From Mycteria americana (taxonomy: Eukaryota > Chordata > Aves > Ciconiiformes > Ciconiidae), in NCBI RefSeq assembly GCF_035582795.1, contig NC_134371.1, positions 50,943,001-51,007,000 of the forward strand: 64,000 nt of DNA, given 5' to 3'. The translations under genes were made by a program, and so were the position numbers. Each line of letters begins with the position of its first letter. Position 1 is the first letter of the stretch. Positions 1-12,100 of the stretch are shown piece after piece. A model generated the notes under the pieces. The model had not been told where the DNA came from, ran no database searches, and saw only the letters and a program-made list of their open reading frames with translations.

Positions 1-39
1 TATGGAGAAAAGTTCTTAATATATTATCTGTTTACTTAC

Positions 40-188
40 TCTCCAGGTCCTCCACAATAGCAGTAACACTGCTGGACATTTGTTTTATGACCTGCATCCC
101 ACTCAAGGTCTGTTGCATTATACGGTAACGTTTGTTTCATGACTTGCAGTGCTTTGGCATTTGGTCCTTTCTTAAGCGCACCACCCCT
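40..188 (-). CDS. MTF2: MTF2 exon 6: inter-PHD linker and start of PHD finger 2
   Basis: 149 nt, acceptor ggcccag and donor GGAGA|gtaagt. Reads [19 protein letters not shown], a linker, then [11 protein letters not shown], the first zinc ligands of PHD2. Two bases carry over to an exon outside the window. Confidence 0.92.
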
Positions 189-3100
189 CTGGGCCAAAAC
201 AAATACATTAGTTTACAAAACCAATAATATTTCTGAAACTTTCAAATCTTTTAATTTGAAAGTTACAAAAATTTGTCTAAAATCAAGTAAAATACTTTCA
301 CCTGTATTTGTTTTAATACTAGCATATTTAAAAATAAATTGAAAGCCAAATGTCACCTATTTCTAAAATAAGTATTAATTCCCAACATATAAAACTTCCA
401 TTCAGATCAAAGTTAACAAAAAAGAAATCACTGGAAAAAATGCTATTTCTTTTTGTTTGTTGTTTGTTTCAACTTCAAAAACAAAGTATACATGCAATAT
501 GGGATGTATTAAGAAATGTTTTTCTAGAAACACACCTTTGTTGTTGTTGCAAAAACGCACTGTCGACAGAGCCATTTATCATCCGAATCAATCACGCTGG
601 AATCGATATTTGGTGTGTGACACAGCTGATGATAACCTGTATAAAAAAAATGATCAGCCAAAGTGTTATTAAATGGAAAAAAGTAGTTTACACAGAATTT
701 ACAATATATAGTTTTAATGCAACTATAAGGTGTTATCCATCATTAATGCCAAAAATCTGATTTAAAAGATTGGTAACATTCAAAATGGTCTTTTAAATTT
801 TCTTAGTGGAAAAAATAAACTTTACTTACAGAACAGGTGTTAGTCACTTTAATGTGGATTATCATTATTCACTGAGCTGTTAATAGCCACTAAGGGCTAT
901 AAAATTTAAAATCAGTTGAGCAGTCAGTCATAGCCAGGCAAATATCCTCCTTCATGAAACAAATCAAAACGCCTTTTAAAATGCAATAAATAAAAAAAAA
1001 TCTAGTTACCTTGCCCACATTTATCACATATAACCATTTCATTTGGTGCTTCTGAATACTCTTCCTGACATATTGTACAGACCATTTCCCCACTTTCAGT
1101 GGCTCCTAGACAAAGACGAAAGCGTGATTTTTTTCAGATTACATCTGCAGTTGGAATAGTTATCACTTGTATGGCTTGTTTTCATAATTTCAGTTACAGA
1201 TTCACGCATTTTAGAAACATACCGTTACAGAGTCTAACTTCCTAACAAAAATTAATTCAAACATTTTGTACAGACTGTATATGTTACAAATATTTATATC
1301 ACTTATCATAGGCTACCAGATATTTACAGGCTATATATTGCCTATTTACTACGCAGTCCTTAAGATCAACAATAAAAATTAAATAACTGAATAAAGAATG
1401 TAAATGCAGGCTAAAAAATATGTATAAACAAATCCTATCCAATAGTACTGATAGATATGTTTTATCCTATCTGATAGTCAGCTCAGATATGTTTTGTATT
1501 TACAGTAGTTTGTGCTTCTTTTCATGTAAATAAATGCATACTTTGGTGCACATCTTTGACAGATCTGCCCCAGATGCTTTAATATTAAACTCCAACATTC
1601 TTAGGAATTACTTCTTATACATATCTGCAAGCATAAAAAAAAGCACACAGTAACAGTAGAGGTAAGAAAAAAAAGTTAGCTTGCAAACTGGAAACAAAGC
1701 TACATTTTGCTCCAATTATACCATGTATCAATGTAAAAAAATCTGAATTTAAAATACAAGTTATTTAATCTACATGTTATCACACTCATGCACTAAAGTT
1801 TGATAGTTACGATAAATGAATCAAAGATCATAAACTAGTACTATACAGAAGCAGAAGAACACTATTTTAAAAGCTTCTCAGAAATAAAAGTTGATTTTTT
1901 GCTATTATGAATACAAAGCTTCTCCTATCAGCAGATAAAGCGTTTAAACATCAAGAATCAGCGAGAGCCAAATCAGATTTCCATTGCCTTTATGATACAG
2001 AAATTGTAACTAATTTTCAGAAAAAATTATCACTGAAATTGTCATCCATGTTTCATTAGCATTAGATTATCAAAATACTAGCTACTCCTCAAATATCTGA
2101 AAAACTCAAAGCTAATATACAATAGATGTCTCACTTGATAATTGCACATTTCTTTATATCACATGAATACTCCAAAATCTGTAATGGTTTCTTATGTGAA
2201 ACAGTTATGGTGTTACTTTTAAATGTGAAAACTCCATTCAAACCTAGGATTTTCCAGTCTTTGGTTTCTTTCCACATCATGTTGTTTCAACTGAAAACAA
2301 TAGGAGGACATAAGCTTGGTGTAAATTAGGGCCTGGAGTTTTCTGTTAAGACAGAGTATTATACTCTATCCCCATCCAAATAAACTCAAATATGATCATT
2401 TTTAGAAGTGTTCTCCCCTCCCTGCATATAGTTATGTCAAAACAAAAACTAACTGCAATGATAAAGAGTTGTTTGATTTTTTTTTTTTTTAATTTGCCTA
2501 ATTCATGATCCTGGGTCACATTAGATTATTTGCTCTTTAGGACACAAGAATATAATGTAATAATTTATTTTAACAGATATAGTAATCTAAACAAATAAAA
2601 TACCAAACAATGACTACTTCACTGAAGTTCTTGCCTGTTTGTATGTCCTTCCAGAGAACCCAGGATTTGGAACTGTCTTCAAATATAATGAAGCAGTTCT
2701 GTTTCAGTTTGTTTATCTGAAAAACAATAATCCAGCGGAAGCCATGAGTAAAAGGACTAAACAGAAGAATGTATTTAATATTGAAGTGAGACAATAATAC
2801 TGTAAGATTTAACCAACATATGATACTGTAAAACTCCAATGAAGTTAAAAAATTGTTTACCTTTTTGATAGTTCCAAGATAAAACAAGCCATCTGACCAT
2901 CTAGCTAGGACATCCTGACCTTCTTCAAATTTACACAGTGGCTTTTTGGCTTTCTGTCCATCACGTAACGACAGCTTGGTCAGAGATGCTGAGGTCTTAT
3001 GGCTTCGACGTAAAGGAGACCGCTTATGGACCAGTGAATTACCCACCGCTGTAGAGTCTCTAAAGAAAGGGAAGCAAGAGAAAAGGTAATCAGAATTAGG

Positions 3101-6100
3101 TTAAAGTAAGAAACCATATATTTTAAATATTAATATGATTCGCAGCTAGAACTTACTTAGCTAACTCCAGAACTTCAGGTATCTAAAAACCTGGTCATGT
3201 TTTCAGACTTTACACACCTTTAGTAGCACTGCCTCTGCTACTATAAGAGTCTACAAAATTTGAAAGAGACAAGTTTATATACAGAAAAATCTTCTATAAG
3301 AATCAACTAATGTAAATGAGGATGGGGAGACAAACTTTCCAGCTCAGAGACTCTTTATAAAGTCAGAAGCATCAAAGAATGCATCAAACACTCAATACAA
3401 GATTACTTATGCAAAACATGAGTCGGTCACTGACAGTTTTCTAAAATTCCAAGGAAGTTAAAAAGGTCCCAAGCCATTTCTAACTAAATTACCTTGGTAG
3501 GGAGAGTAGTAGTCAACGATTAACATGGTACTCAGCAGTTAGTTACTCAGAATAAAAAACAAACCCCAACCCACACACACCAAAAACATGGAGGAGGGGA
3601 GAGAAAGAAATCAGGTTGAGCACTATGCTAACTCAAGGTCTATACTAACTCAGGTACCTCCAATGCAGCATCATGCTTTCCCACTAAGCATAGCTGTAGA
3701 GGTTTCCACCACAGGAATAATTTCTACATGTTAAGTTTCTAATGAAAATTAAATTTTCCTCTGTTAGAATCAGAAAGGAAAATAACAACGAAGGAAAAAC
3801 AGAAGATCTTGCAACTTTTCTTCAGACATGAAACTCAAAATGATAAATTACTTGAATCAATAATAATTTTTTCCTTATACAATTCCACAATACATAGCCT
3901 ACTTATATGTAAGTATATATGTGTGAATATGCTTTTATGTCAGACTAGCTACCAAACACTACACTCCAAGTAAAGGAGTAAAATATAGAAAGTTATAAAA
4001 TAGGGCCAGATAATGCACAAGGAAGAATCTTCATAAGTAATAGGCAGAATTTGAGACTATAAAACAAAGTTACCATTCCTATATCCTAATGTATTTTCTC
4101 TTTAGAAACTAAACGTATAACTAAGACGTAAACACAAGGACAGATCAGGGAGTTAAATAGGATAGAGTCAATTGAAAGAGCAAAGTTTCACCTCACTCAA
4201 GATAGCTTAGGTACATTATCAGCACCAGAAACATTTGAATCAAAGCACCAACAAAACCAGTAAATGAATCAGTGTCCTATATAGTTTGATGAGAATTACT
4301 ATTTACATGTTAGAGATGTTACTCTAAAGTTTCAGAGACAAGGGAATCCCTTCTCCCTAAAAAGTTTACTATTTACATTCAATATGAAAATAAAACTAGA
4401 ATTATAATGGCTTAAAACATCAGTAATATGCAAAAATGCAAAAGTTAATCTTCCAGAGAGCAATCAACTTTTTTTTGTACTAAACAGTTTAAACTAAGAA
4501 GGTTAGACACAAGAAAATTAGACAGCTGTTTTAAGCATATTATAATCAGTGTAAGTCTAAACAATGACATGACACTAAGAACAGCCTTAATGGGCCAGAC
4601 AAGTGTTCCACCTAGCCCAATAACTCTGGCATCCTCATGCACAACTAGGTCACCAGTTTAAGTCCTGCCTGATCCCAATTACAAAAATATTCAGACAGGT
4701 GACTAGGGAAGACCAGAGGAACAGACAAAACTTAGAATAGCGCTCCTCTCCCAGATATTCTCTAGGTCTCTTACAGGTTGTGGATCCAAAAGTCTCAAGC
4801 AGTAATGTCTGGGGTTTTTTTAGTCCTTAATGGAATTTTCTTCTGCAAGTTTTCCTAAGTGTTTTGTTGAATCTGTAAAACAGCACTTCTTTTGGCTTGT
4901 TTCACAGCTAGCACCTCGTCACTTCATTTGATGCCATTCATCATTGCATCAGAAAACTAAACTGTCTTTTCCATCTTCTCCCTTCATGCCCTAGTAATGA
5001 TGTTTAGACCCACTCAGCCATATTTCCCAGATGAAGAATCCTACCAATTCTGCTGCTTCTCACAATTCTCTGCTGCTTTAAAGTTACCGCTGCTTTTCCC
5101 CAGTTCTACTCTAACCTCTCATAAATGGGACAGGATGCATGCAGCATTCAAAATAAGTTTACAGTAACAGGCAGCATGGCCACCCAGGCCATTTTTTATT
5201 CTTTGCTCCTTTCCAACTAATAACATTTGTAGCCTTTCCCCACCACCACTGCAATCAGGCATTGAGTTAAAAATTTCGAAGAGTGATTAGAAACTGCAGA
5301 TTCTCATTCTAACTTCTCCCAGACTATTGTTTGTCCTCCCACTGTATATTACTTCTGTTTGCACCGGATTTCATTTGCCACTTCATTATCCAGTCACTCA
5401 GTAGCTTGAAGTCCTTTTACACTTTCTACATTATTCTGAATAACCCTTAGAATATTTCACCATCTAAACTTACCGTCTTTTGTACATCACTGCAAGATTT
5501 TGCCCCTTATCTTGTACAGTGGCTTAAATTTTTGCAAGGCTCTCTGAAGCAGGGCTCCAGCCCCTAACACTTGTTGCAACCACATTCTACCCTCTCTTTT
5601 GTATCTGTATAACCATTTACACACCCAAGTATCAAACAGGCTCAGAAACAAATGTGTCTAAGTCAGCCAGTCAAGAGAGGTAAAAAAAGGTTTTACCTTC
5701 ATCAGTTCCCCAAACTTTTCTGACCACACACACATCCAACTTAGCACAAGGCAAGCAACATTCAAAGGGTAGGCAAGGCTTGATCAAAACAGCCTAGAAA
5801 TAGTTGTGAAACTGTAACTTGGTCTCAGCCAATAATTCTTTTCTTGGAAAGAACTCATCATTACAAAGTATTTAGATACTTCAAATTACATCTATGAACT
5901 TGATTTAGCATATTAAAGAGGTCAGTAAGTCACCATGTGTAGTTCAAAGCACCTAAAGCAAATTCACTAGTGTACCTTGAAACAGTTTAACAAGTGTTTT
6001 GACAGGACTACTCTCTTCTAGAGGTTCAAAGATTTTCTTTCCAGCTTTTTATCTGGTTTGATTTAAGATACTAGAGAAAGCAGCTAAAAGGCAGGAATGT

Positions 6101-9100
6101 TGGCTCTTCTTTTCCAGTACTTGAAAAAAGGTGTGAAAGACCTTGTACAGAATAAGCAAAAAGACAACCAATTAATTTATTATACATAACCTAGTACAGA
6201 TTTCCATTTAAAAAATCATCAGCTATTTTTATGAGTTTTATATGAAAAAAAGTCTTCAAAAGCATATGACGTACTTTTAAGTACAGAAGTTAGTCCCGTA
6301 AGTCCATTCAAATTATAACAAAATGTGTTGTGCATCATTTTCTGGCACAAAGCACTTAAGTAAGTCTATACATTGAGTTACACAGCAGCGTAAATTCACA
6401 ATAGCTACTTCAGACACTGAAGGATCTTGACACACAGTAAAGGTCTGAGCCAATAAAGCAGACACTTCTCCATTGTCCACATTGCTCTCTTTGTGGGAGA
6501 TAGCACTGCTGAAGTGATGACTAAACAGCTCGTGAAGTAGCTCCTGCTGTGGCAGTTTATGGTTTATCTAACACAGACCGAAAATAGGGTTAGTTATCAC
6601 AATAGGCTGACACTTGGAGCTAGCTTAACAGTTGCTTTCCACATGGATAAGAAATTTGTCTTCAGGGAAACGTTCCCTCAATGTTTTTGATGGAGATTAA
6701 GTGGGAAGAGCTACTGTTTTAATAAGTTGACTTTAGTTAGCAAGCCATAAGTTACTTAAAGTAGGTGTCTCTGAAGTGCCTTCTGGAAACACAGCACAAG
6801 AAATCCAGTGCAGACTAGCGTAAAAACTACATGCCTAAAGTGTTAATAACTTTCTCATCTGTCTTGCCACAGCTCGCTCTGCTGTAGTAGAGTACCAAAA
6901 AGTCACACCAACCATTAAAATAAAATTTCTGTTGTAAGTTAAGTGAAAATGCAAACTGAGGTTAACTTCTTGCTTGCCAATTTTAAAATTAATTTAGAGG
7001 TTCCACATTTTCCGGAAACTTGCTTTCAAGTCTTCCCTGAGGTTAGCTCCATAGCACCTTCCTACCACACCATTTACAGTTACTAACAAAATTGGTAACC
7101 TTTAAGTAACCATTTCCCCACCATCTTAAAAAATTCTCCAAGAACTTCTCATTGCAAAATATCCAACAGATGTCTTGTTTTTCAGAAAAACTTATCCAAT
7201 ATAAAAATCTCTCTCATTTAACTTGCACAACTAAGCTACACTGCACATCAGACAGCATGTTCAATCTACCTTGGCTTTACATCCTTTACTCAATACTGAA
7301 TACGTTGTGGCTGTACTCTTACTCAGGCACTTAAAATGCAAAGAAAGTACTTACGTGCCCATACAATCCTTCAGAAGTTAGTGGGGGAGGTCAGTAAAAT
7401 GTGTCTGCATGTTGAAATACACTTCAAAAAAGAAGTACACTTTCACCATTTCTTGAGAAGTTGATCTCATGAAGTACTGAAAATGCTCATTGATTTTTCA
7501 CCTCAGGGTCTAGATCATAACCATAGATATTTTCAAGCAAGACAGGCAGAAGACCTTCTATTCATCTATTTAATGAATTAGTTTATAATATGCTGCAGCA
7601 GCAGGAGATAGCTGTCATTATTTGTCAACAGGAATGGCAAACTCCCTCGGAACGCAAGCTACCTAAATCAGTCTGAGTTGTGAACCATGACAACTTAAGA
7701 TGCATAGCATTGTATTTATGAAAATCAAAATTAGATTTCTGTTAGTTTTAACTAGTTTGCAACCCTTTCTAACCTCTTTATTAGAGGTTAGAAAATGTCA
7801 ATGTTCATTTGGTGCCTCTGACTCCTGTATCTCCACAGCAATCCTACAGAATGAAGAAGCAGAAAAGTTAGGGAAAAAGATGCGAGGAGGCTGGAGGATT
7901 AAAAAGACTGAGCACTCTCCCTCTTATTTCCAAGCATCTTTTTCCTCAGCAGCACTGCCAGGTTAAGGTCATTCATACTCCCGTACTCCTTCAGTTGTAA
8001 CAACTGCTGTGAAGCAACTCCTGTTAAGAAAAACTCCCCGACAGAGTCTTTTTTTTTTCAGCCATCTCAGTTCACCAACTTGTTTCACAGAATGGTTTGT
8101 CAGCACAACAGACCAAATACAAACAAGCAACTTGGGACACAAACTCCCTCAACTGGCACTGCCAGACTGCATGACTGAACTATAGACAGTTTCACTGACA
8201 ATCCATGAAATATCAGGAAATTTCCTCCAGAAGGGCTGTGTGATTCACAAATACTGCAACAGTAACAGATAGCTACCCTATGAGTACAGATAGTTTTTTG
8301 AAGCCAATTTAAAGATACTAAATTTCAACAACTAAGTGCCCAAAGCATATTAAGAGAAAACTTTAATCCACCAAGACAACTCATGAAAGTGGGACCTACA
8401 GATAATTCATTTAGTCCCAGGAAATACAAATCGCACTGAAGGGATGATGAGTTTAGAGAGCCCAGCAGATTGAGCAGAAGGGAATTCAGACTAGAAATCA
8501 CAGACACAGCATATCCTACTAAGACAACTCACATAGGTTTAGGATCTCTCTCAAAACTGGAAGATGTGGTATCACATAGGTTCTTTCACTAGATCTTCCT
8601 CTCCTATGATAACTAGAGATAATCAGTTTAAGTTCTGAAAGTGTGACATTACTGCTGATTAATCGCAATTGTTGTGTCTGAAGTTACAGACAAACTACAC
8701 TTTTATTAAACTCTAAAGAAAACTGAACTATGAAGAAGGGTTGTAAAATACCAGCAGTCTGTTCTGCTCTCCTTAAAACAGGACAGTTAACATCTCACAG
8801 GGAATGGGGGGTGGAGGTCTATCCAAGGGCTCAGAACACACAAAACTGAGTGCAGTTTCACACGTGGCTTATCCAATACAGCAGCTTGCTCCTCTCCCAC
8901 CAGCTCTGGAATGACAAGCTGACCTTTCCATAAGCTTTCTATTCAGTTTTCTTTCCCTTAGTATGGATTAATTTTCTGGTATTTTAAACAAATTAAAGCG
9001 CCCTACAGAAAGGTCTGGTGACTAGACAAGCCAGGTAAGCAGCAAGCACTCACAGCCAGAAGGCAGCAGAAAAGCAAAATGAATCTTTTCCAAGAGCCAC

Positions 9101-12100
9101 AATTTTAGCTGGTTTACCCAGCACCACATAACCAAGCCCAAGCCATGTTTCCAACGTAGCTGCTAACCTGTGACTGGGATCCAGTACCTCTGTTAGCAGC
9201 TGGAGAAATGCTGGATCCCAGCCACATGTTTTTTCCCATCTTCCTTGCATCTTCTCTACCATTTATGAGATCTCATGCCAAAATCATCTGTTCACTGTGT
9301 CAACCATACCTCCCTCCCCAAATAAAAAGATTCTGCTGGGCCAAGACAGACAGACAGACTTAAGAGGATACTTCCTCCGCCCCAACCCAGGCCCAAACTT
9401 AGGATCAGTCTGATTCAAAAAAACCAGAAGTTTCACTTTGCTTTTCATAATGGCAACTTTGTTGCAACAGTCACTGTTCCAATTATACATTAACAGACTA
9501 TTATATTAGTAAATTGCCATGAATTTCTTTCAAGCAGAGGATCCAGTACAAATCTAGATTACAGTCTAACCTTTTATGCTACTTCATGTAGCCAAACGAA
9601 TATTGAGCTTCCAATGTGCCATGTCATAGAACATCAACAAGATATACTTTGAGCCCCTTATCTTTGCACTATTTTGTATTCTGGTACAATCAAAAGCCTA
9701 AGCCACATCAACAGTACAGAAGAATAAAGGGACTCTAACCTAGGCATCCCTCAGTCTAGAAAAGCAAAGAGTAATGGTTGGGAGTAAGAAATACATTCTC
9801 AAAATTATTTTCAATTTTTACAGTTGTTTAGGATAATAGAATAATTCAGGTTAGAAAGGATCTCAGGAGTTCTCTGGTCCTGCTCAGTGTAGCATCAGCC
9901 ATGAGGCCAGACCAGGTGGCTTTATCCAGTCAGCCCTTGAAAGCCTCCAGTGATGAAGGCCACGCAACCACCCTGGGGCCCCTGTTCCACTGCTGAACTG
10001 TCCTCATGGGACACACACACACACACACACACAATTCCCCCACATACCCATCAGAATCTCCCTTATTTCTACATGTGTGTTACCTCTTGTCCTCCTGCCA
10101 TGCACTACTGTGAAGAGACTAATTCCATCTCGTTAATCTTCTCACAGGAGCTGGAAGGCTGCTGTTAGGCCTCCCTGAAGCCTTTTATTCTCCAGGCTGA
10201 ATGAGCCTGGTTCCCTCAGCCCCCTCTCATAGGGCAAGCGCTCCAGTCCCCAACTGTCTTGGTGGCCCTCCACCAAACTAGTCTAGTTTGATGTCTTTCT
10301 TGCACTGGGAGTACCAAAACACAGTATCCTAGATGCCATCCAGCAAGTTCTGTGTAGAAGGAAATAATCACTTCCCCTCAATCTTCTGGCTAAACTTCTT
10401 TCTATCTGCAACAGATTCATAGACCTAACTGCTAATCAGCTGAATGGGCTGCAGGGACTCACTTAGTTCTTATTACCACTTTTTTTTTTTTTAGAAGCGG
10501 AACTTACTACTTTTGCCAGGTAATGTGATGGACACACTTTTGAAAGCATAGAGCTACTTAAAAAACACACTAATGAAAAGATGTTCTGTGATTACTAGGG
10601 AGTTCTTTAAAAGAGTCCAACCAGACAGAATAATTCAGAGCAAAAATCATAGCCAAAAATGTAAGGCTCTTTCAAAGGATTAAAAAAAAAAACCAACAAC
10701 AACAACCCTATTGGGATAGAAATGTATTGCATGAAAATCACATATGATCATGATGGGTGGTATTATGGTTGACTGGGTAGAGCTGAGAAGTAAACAAGTT
10801 ACAATTTCTCATCTTGCTGACAAGGAGCAGCTTATATAGAGTGGTTGCCCTGAAATCACTGATAGGACAAAGTTTTTTTGCCTTAAATGATACTTTAACT
10901 TCTATCCATGATGGATTTGTTAAGCATTGCTTCCTTGAGTGGCCTGTGAATTGGCTTGCTGCACATGTTTAAACAAACATGAACTTGACTCATGGAGGCC
11001 CATGGGACCAGACAGGCTGCTTTCAAGAGCACAAAGATAACTGTGTGATGTTCTCATGGGGCTGTTCTTTATCATTATAGGCTGTGGAGAACAGGGGTAA
11101 TTCATAATGATTAGAGAATGGCAAATGTTACACCTATCTTCAGAATGGGCCAAAAGTTCAACCCAGGGAACCACACGCTGGTTAGCCTCACTTTGGTTGC
11201 TAGGGAAGTCATGGAGTAAGTCTTCCTGGAAGATATTTTTGGACACATGGAAAAGTGGTGACTAGCAACAGTCAGCATATATTTACCAAGGATAAATCAT
11301 GGCCTGACCAACCTGGCCACCTTCTGTGTTAAAAATGGCAGGATTTGTGGATGAGGGGAAAGGAGTGGGTGTCACTTACCTCAACTTCAGCCAGGCTGAA
11401 GGCAGTGGCTGACAGGAACCTCATGAAAGTCAACAGAGACAAAAGTGAAGTCCTGCATCTGAAGGAAGAATTCCAGGCTAAGATTGGCTGGGGGTCTGAC
11501 AGACGGAAAGTAGAATATGAGCCAACACTGTGTCCTCTGAGCAAAGGCAAGCGGTATCCTGGGCTATACTAAGAGGAACAGAACCAGAAGATTGAGGGAA
11601 AGTGATTATTTCCTTCTACACAGAACTTGTTAGATGTTCTGTGAAAGGCATCAAACCAGACGAGTTTGGTGGAGGGCCACCAAGACAGTTGGGGACTGGA
11701 GCGCTTGCCCTATGATAGGAGGCTGAGGGAACCAGGCTCATTCAGCCTGGAGAATAAAAGGCTTCAGGGAGGCCTAACAGCAGCCTTCCAGCTCCTGTGA
11801 GAAGATTAACGAGATGGAATTAGTCTCTTCACAGTAGTGCATGGCAGGAGGACAAGAGGTAACACACACGTAGAAATAAGGGAGATTCTGATGGGTATGT
11901 GGGGGAATTGTGTTCCCCCCCCCCCCCCATGAGGACAGTTCAGCAGTGGAACAGGGGCCCCAGGGTGGTTGCGTGGCCTTCATCACTGGAGGCTTTCAAG
12001 GGCTGACTGGATAAAGCCACCTGGTCTGGCCTCATGGCTGATGCTACACTGAGCAGGACCAGAGAACTCCTGAGATCCTTTCTAACCCGAGTCATCTTTT

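Noticed and set aside
350-760. 136-codon plus-strand ORF
   Set aside because: Antisense of MTF2 exon 5 and flanking introns; the minus strand encodes the PHD finger.
890-1093. 67-codon minus-strand ORF beginning [11 protein letters not shown]
   Set aside because: Wrong frame of MTF2 exon 4 running into intron 4; the correct frame gives [13 protein letters not shown].
9950-11986. Two near-identical ORFs starting [20 protein letters not shown] on opposite strands
   Set aside because: They are frames across the inverted CR1 copies on the antisense strand, not a gene family.
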